Of a stretch of 9,483 nucleotides of DNA, positions 7,784-9,483 are shown one piece after another. Source of the DNA: Methylocystaceae bacterium (GTDB taxonomy: Bacteria; Pseudomonadota; Alphaproteobacteria; Rhizobiales; Beijerinckiaceae); contig PQAN01000134.1 in the NCBI GenBank assembly GCA_003105285.1, forward strand, positions 1 through 9,483, read 5' to 3'. The translations under genes were made by a program, and so were the position numbers. Each line of letters starts with the position of its first letter. The stretch's first letter is position 1. Below the pieces are notes generated by a model. That model did not search any database and was not told where the DNA came from. It saw nothing but the letters and a program-made list of their open reading frames with translations.

Positions 7784-7809
7784 CCGGGAGACGACACCCC
7801 TGCTCCCGG
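7784..7809 (+). other. Upstream hairpin in the regulator leader
   Basis: ccgggag (7784-7790) pairs with ctcccgg (7803-7809) around a 12-nt loop, just before the terminator stem. Part of the same strand (gcgccgg, 7781-7787) could instead pair with ccggcgc (7822-7828) inside the terminator's left arm, so the structures may compete. A smaller ccgcc/ggcgg hairpin lies at 7750-7762. In DNA this GC-rich such pairings also occur by chance. Confidence 0.35.
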
Positions 7810-7814
7810 AGGCC

Positions 7815-7851
7815 CGGCAGGCCGGCGCATTTCGCCGGCCTGCCGTTTTTT
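7815..7851 (+). terminator. Intrinsic (Rho-independent) terminator before the response regulator
   Basis: cggcaggccggcg (7815-7827) and cgccggcctgccg (7833-7845) form a perfect 13-bp GC-rich stem with a 5-nt cattt loop, followed directly by six T (7846-7851). This is a textbook intrinsic terminator on the + strand. It lies 204 nt after the degP stop but only 15 nt before the regulator's ATG, with the regulator's ribosome site inside those 15 nt. It can end degP transcripts, yet there is no room for a normal promoter behind it, so it may act as an attenuator for the downstream genes. Confidence 0.85.
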
Positions 7852-7854
7852 GTC

Positions 7855-7858
7855 GAGG
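7855..7858 (+). promoter_or_regulatory. Ribosome binding site of the response regulator
   Basis: gagg lies 8 nt before ATG 7867, good spacing that supports this start over the in-frame ATG at 7771, which has no purine-rich site. It begins four bases after the terminator T-run. Confidence 0.55.
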
Positions 7859-7866
7859 CGCCGTAT

Positions 7867-8559
7867 ATGACGCAGATGCGCATTCTCATCGTCGAAGACG
7901 ACAACGAAGCCGCCGCCTATCTGGTGAAGGCGTTCCGGGAGCAGGGCCATGTCGCCGATCACGCCGGCGACGGGCTCACGGGCTATGCGGCGGCCACGGA
8001 AGGGGCCTATGACGTGCTGATCGTCGACCGCATGTTGCCCAAGCTCGACGGACTGTCGCTGATCTCCGGCTTGCGCGAACAAAAGATCGAAACGCCCGCG
8101 CTGATCCTCTCCGCGCTCGGCCAGGTCGACGACCGGGTCAAGGGCCTGCGCGCCGGCGGCGACGACTATCTGCCGAAGCCCTACGCCTTCTCGGAGCTTC
8201 TGGCGCGCGTCGAGGCGCTGGCGCGCCGCCGAGGCGGCGCGAAGCTCGAGGAGACCGTCTATCGCGTCGGCGATCTGGAGCTCGACCGGCTCGCCCATAA
8301 AGTCAGCTCCGGCGGCCAGGAGATCGTCCTGCAGCCGCGCGAATTCCGCCTGCTCGAATATTTGATGAAACATGCCGGTCAGGTGGTGACGCGCACGATG
8401 CTGCTCGAAAACGTCTGGGACTATCATTTCGATCCGCAGACGAATGTCATCGACGTCCATATCTCCAGACTGCGCGCCAAGATCGACAAGGGACGGGAAA
8501 CGCCGATCCTGCACACGATTCGCGGCGCGGGATATATGATTCGTGAAAGCGCTCGCTAG
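7867..8559 (+). CDS. OmpR/PhoB-family response regulator
   Basis: This is a DNA-binding transcription factor controlled by phosphorylation from the kinase encoded next to it. The 230-residue protein has a receiver domain (about 4-118) with the acidic pair E10/D11, phospho-acceptor D54 in LIVDRMLP, switch residue S82 and conserved K104 in LPKPY. A winged-helix DNA-binding domain (about 133-228) follows, with LQPREFRLLEYL, the recognition-helix region NVIDVHISRLRAKID and the terminal wing IRGAGYMI. All phosphorylation residues are present. ATG 7867 fits the usual N-terminus (MRILIVEDD) and has a ribosome site. An in-frame ATG at 7771 would add 32 residues encoded across the terminator hairpin, which is unlikely. 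The kinase gene overlaps its end, so the two are translated together. Target genes cannot be told; the degP neighbour suggests envelope functions. Confidence 0.93.
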   Translation: MTQMRILIVEDDNEAAAYLVKAFREQGHVADHAGDGLTGYAAATEGAYDVLIVDRMLPKLDGLSLISGLREQKIETPALILSALGQVDDRVKGLRAGGDDYLPKPYAFSELLARVEALARRRGGAKLEETVYRVGDLELDRLAHKVSSGGQEIVLQPREFRLLEYLMKHAGQVVTRTMLLENVWDYHFDPQTNVIDVHISRLRAKIDKGRETPILHTIRGAGYMIRESAR

Positions 8560-9483
8560 ACTGTTCCGCGTGACGGCGTTCAAGCTGTCGCTGGCCTATC
8601 TCGTCCTGTTCGCGATCGGCGCCGGCATCGTTCTCGCCCGTCTCGAAACCCATGTGGAAGACCTGCTCGACGAGCAGACGGCGGAGACGATCGACGCCGA
8701 TATTCGCGGCCTTTCCGAACAATATTCGGAAGGCGGCATCCGCCAATTGGTCGAGGTGGTGGAGCGGCGCGTGCGCGCCCCCGGCGCCTCGCTCTATCTG
8801 GTGACGACCTTCTCCGGCGAGCTCGTCGTCGGCAATATCGCCGCTCTGCCGCCGGCTCTGCCCGAGCGCTCCGAACTCGTCGAATCGCTGTATCAGCGAC
8901 GCGGCGAGACGGCCGCGCGGCATCGCGCCTTGATGCGATTGTTTATCCTGCCCGGCGGCTTTCGCCTGCTCGTCGGCCACGACTTGAGCGATCGCAAGCT
9001 GCTCCATCGCATCCTCGGCAAGGCGCTGATCACGTCGCTGTTCTGGCTCGTCGCCATCGGCACGCTCGGCGGCCTGTTCGTCGCGCGGCGCATTCTCGCG
9101 CGGCTGGACGTCTTGTCCGCCTCGGCGCGGCGGATCATGGCCGGCGATCTCAAGCAGCGCCTGCCGCTGATGGGCGCCGACGACGAACTCGACAGGCTGG
9201 CCGGCAATCTCAACGCGATGCTGGAGCGTATCGACGAACTGATGACCGGCTTGCGCGAAGTCTCGGACAATATCGCGCACGACCTCAAGACGCCGCTGAC
9301 GCGGCTGCGCAATCGCGCCGACGAGGTGCTGCGCTCCGATGCGACGAACGAGCAATATCGCGAGGCGCTGACCGACATGATCGAGGAGTCGGACGGCCTC
9401 ATCCGCATCTTCGACGCGCTGCTGATGATCGCCCGCGCCGAAGCCGGCTATTGCAGCGATTTTCTGAACGAGTTCGACGCGGG
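8543..9483 (+). CDS. Sensor histidine kinase, 3' end beyond the window
   Basis: This inner-membrane sensor kinase is the likely partner of the preceding regulator. The 313 visible codons are open to the window edge. They show TM1 (about 11-30, LSLAYLVLFAIGAGIVL), a periplasmic sensor region of about 125 residues (about 32-158) with no recognised fold, TM2 (about 162-182), a HAMP linker (about 183-235, with RRIMAGDLKQRLP) and the dimerisation/phospho-acceptor domain with H246 in NIAHDLKTPLTRLRNRADE. The catalytic ATPase domain must lie to the right. The GTG start at 8543 overlaps the regulator by 17 bp in another frame; GTG 8570 is an alternative. Neither has a good ribosome site, so translational coupling is likely. 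The family is secure; the stimulus is unknown. Confidence 0.9.
   Translation, partial: MKALARLFRVTAFKLSLAYLVLFAIGAGIVLARLETHVEDLLDEQTAETIDADIRGLSEQYSEGGIRQLVEVVERRVRAPGASLYLVTTFSGELVVGNIAALPPALPERSELVESLYQRRGETAARHRALMRLFILPGGFRLLVGHDLSDRKLLHRILGKALITSLFWLVAIGTLGGLFVARRILARLDVLSASARRIMAGDLKQRLPLMGADDELDRLAGNLNAMLERIDELMTGLREVSDNIAHDLKTPLTRLRNRADEVLRSDATNEQYREALTDMIEESDGLIRIFDALLMIARAEAGYCSDFLNEFDA

Noticed and set aside
7771..7866. N-terminal extension of the response regulator from ATG 7771
   Set aside because: It would encode 32 residues across the terminator hairpin and T-run, has no ribosome site, and the family N-terminus starts at 7867-7876.
6073..8583. 836-codon open frame on the minus strand opposite degP and the response regulator
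   Set aside because: It is aligned with the codons of both sense genes and even crosses the terminator and REP-like element. The composition is that of a reverse-strand shadow, with no family features.
8543..9483. Frameshift or truncation in the histidine kinase
   Set aside because: The frame stays open to the last base of the window, so the missing ATPase domain is due to the window edge.

Overview
The window is chromosomal DNA from a GC-rich alphaproteobacterium, most likely of the order Hyphomicrobiales (Rhizobiales). Three things point there: the strong codon bias to G/C in third positions, the gene content (gshB, glnD, grpE, corA, a Do-type protease, an OmpR-type regulator with its kinase), and palindromic repeats beginning 'cgtcattgcgagcg' and 'gtcattcccgg', which I recall from that group. 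A methanotroph-like genus (Methylocystis/Methylosinus) is possible, but this is recollection only. No plasmid, phage, transposase, CRISPR or tRNA/rRNA signal is visible.

Layout. Positions 1-275 are non-coding and hold small hairpins, including a REP-like palindrome. A + strand run follows: gshB (276-1232, glutathione synthetase), then glnD (1225-4074, PII uridylyltransferase/uridylyl-removing enzyme), whose ATG lies inside the end of gshB, then grpE (4130-4759, DnaK nucleotide exchange factor) 55 bp later. A large imperfect palindrome (4773-4851) fills the gap to the convergent corA gene (4868-5875, minus strand, divalent-metal channel). corA is divergent from degP (6046-7611, periplasmic Do-family serine protease with two PDZ domains). 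After degP come a second 'gtcattcccgg' palindrome and a leader of stacked hairpins. The last hairpin is a textbook intrinsic terminator whose T-run ends only 15 nt before the start codon of an OmpR-family response regulator (7867-8559). A histidine kinase gene (from 8543) overlaps the regulator and runs off the window end.

Function. The left half combines redox (glutathione), nitrogen signalling (GlnD) and proteostasis (GrpE) housekeeping genes. The right half looks like an envelope-quality module: a periplasmic protease next to a two-component system. All protein genes appear intact except the kinase, which is cut by the window edge. No new protein system is evident. The most notable non-coding signal is the terminator in the regulator's leader, which suggests conditional read-through (attenuation). 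The REP-like palindromes placed at transcription-unit boundaries come second.
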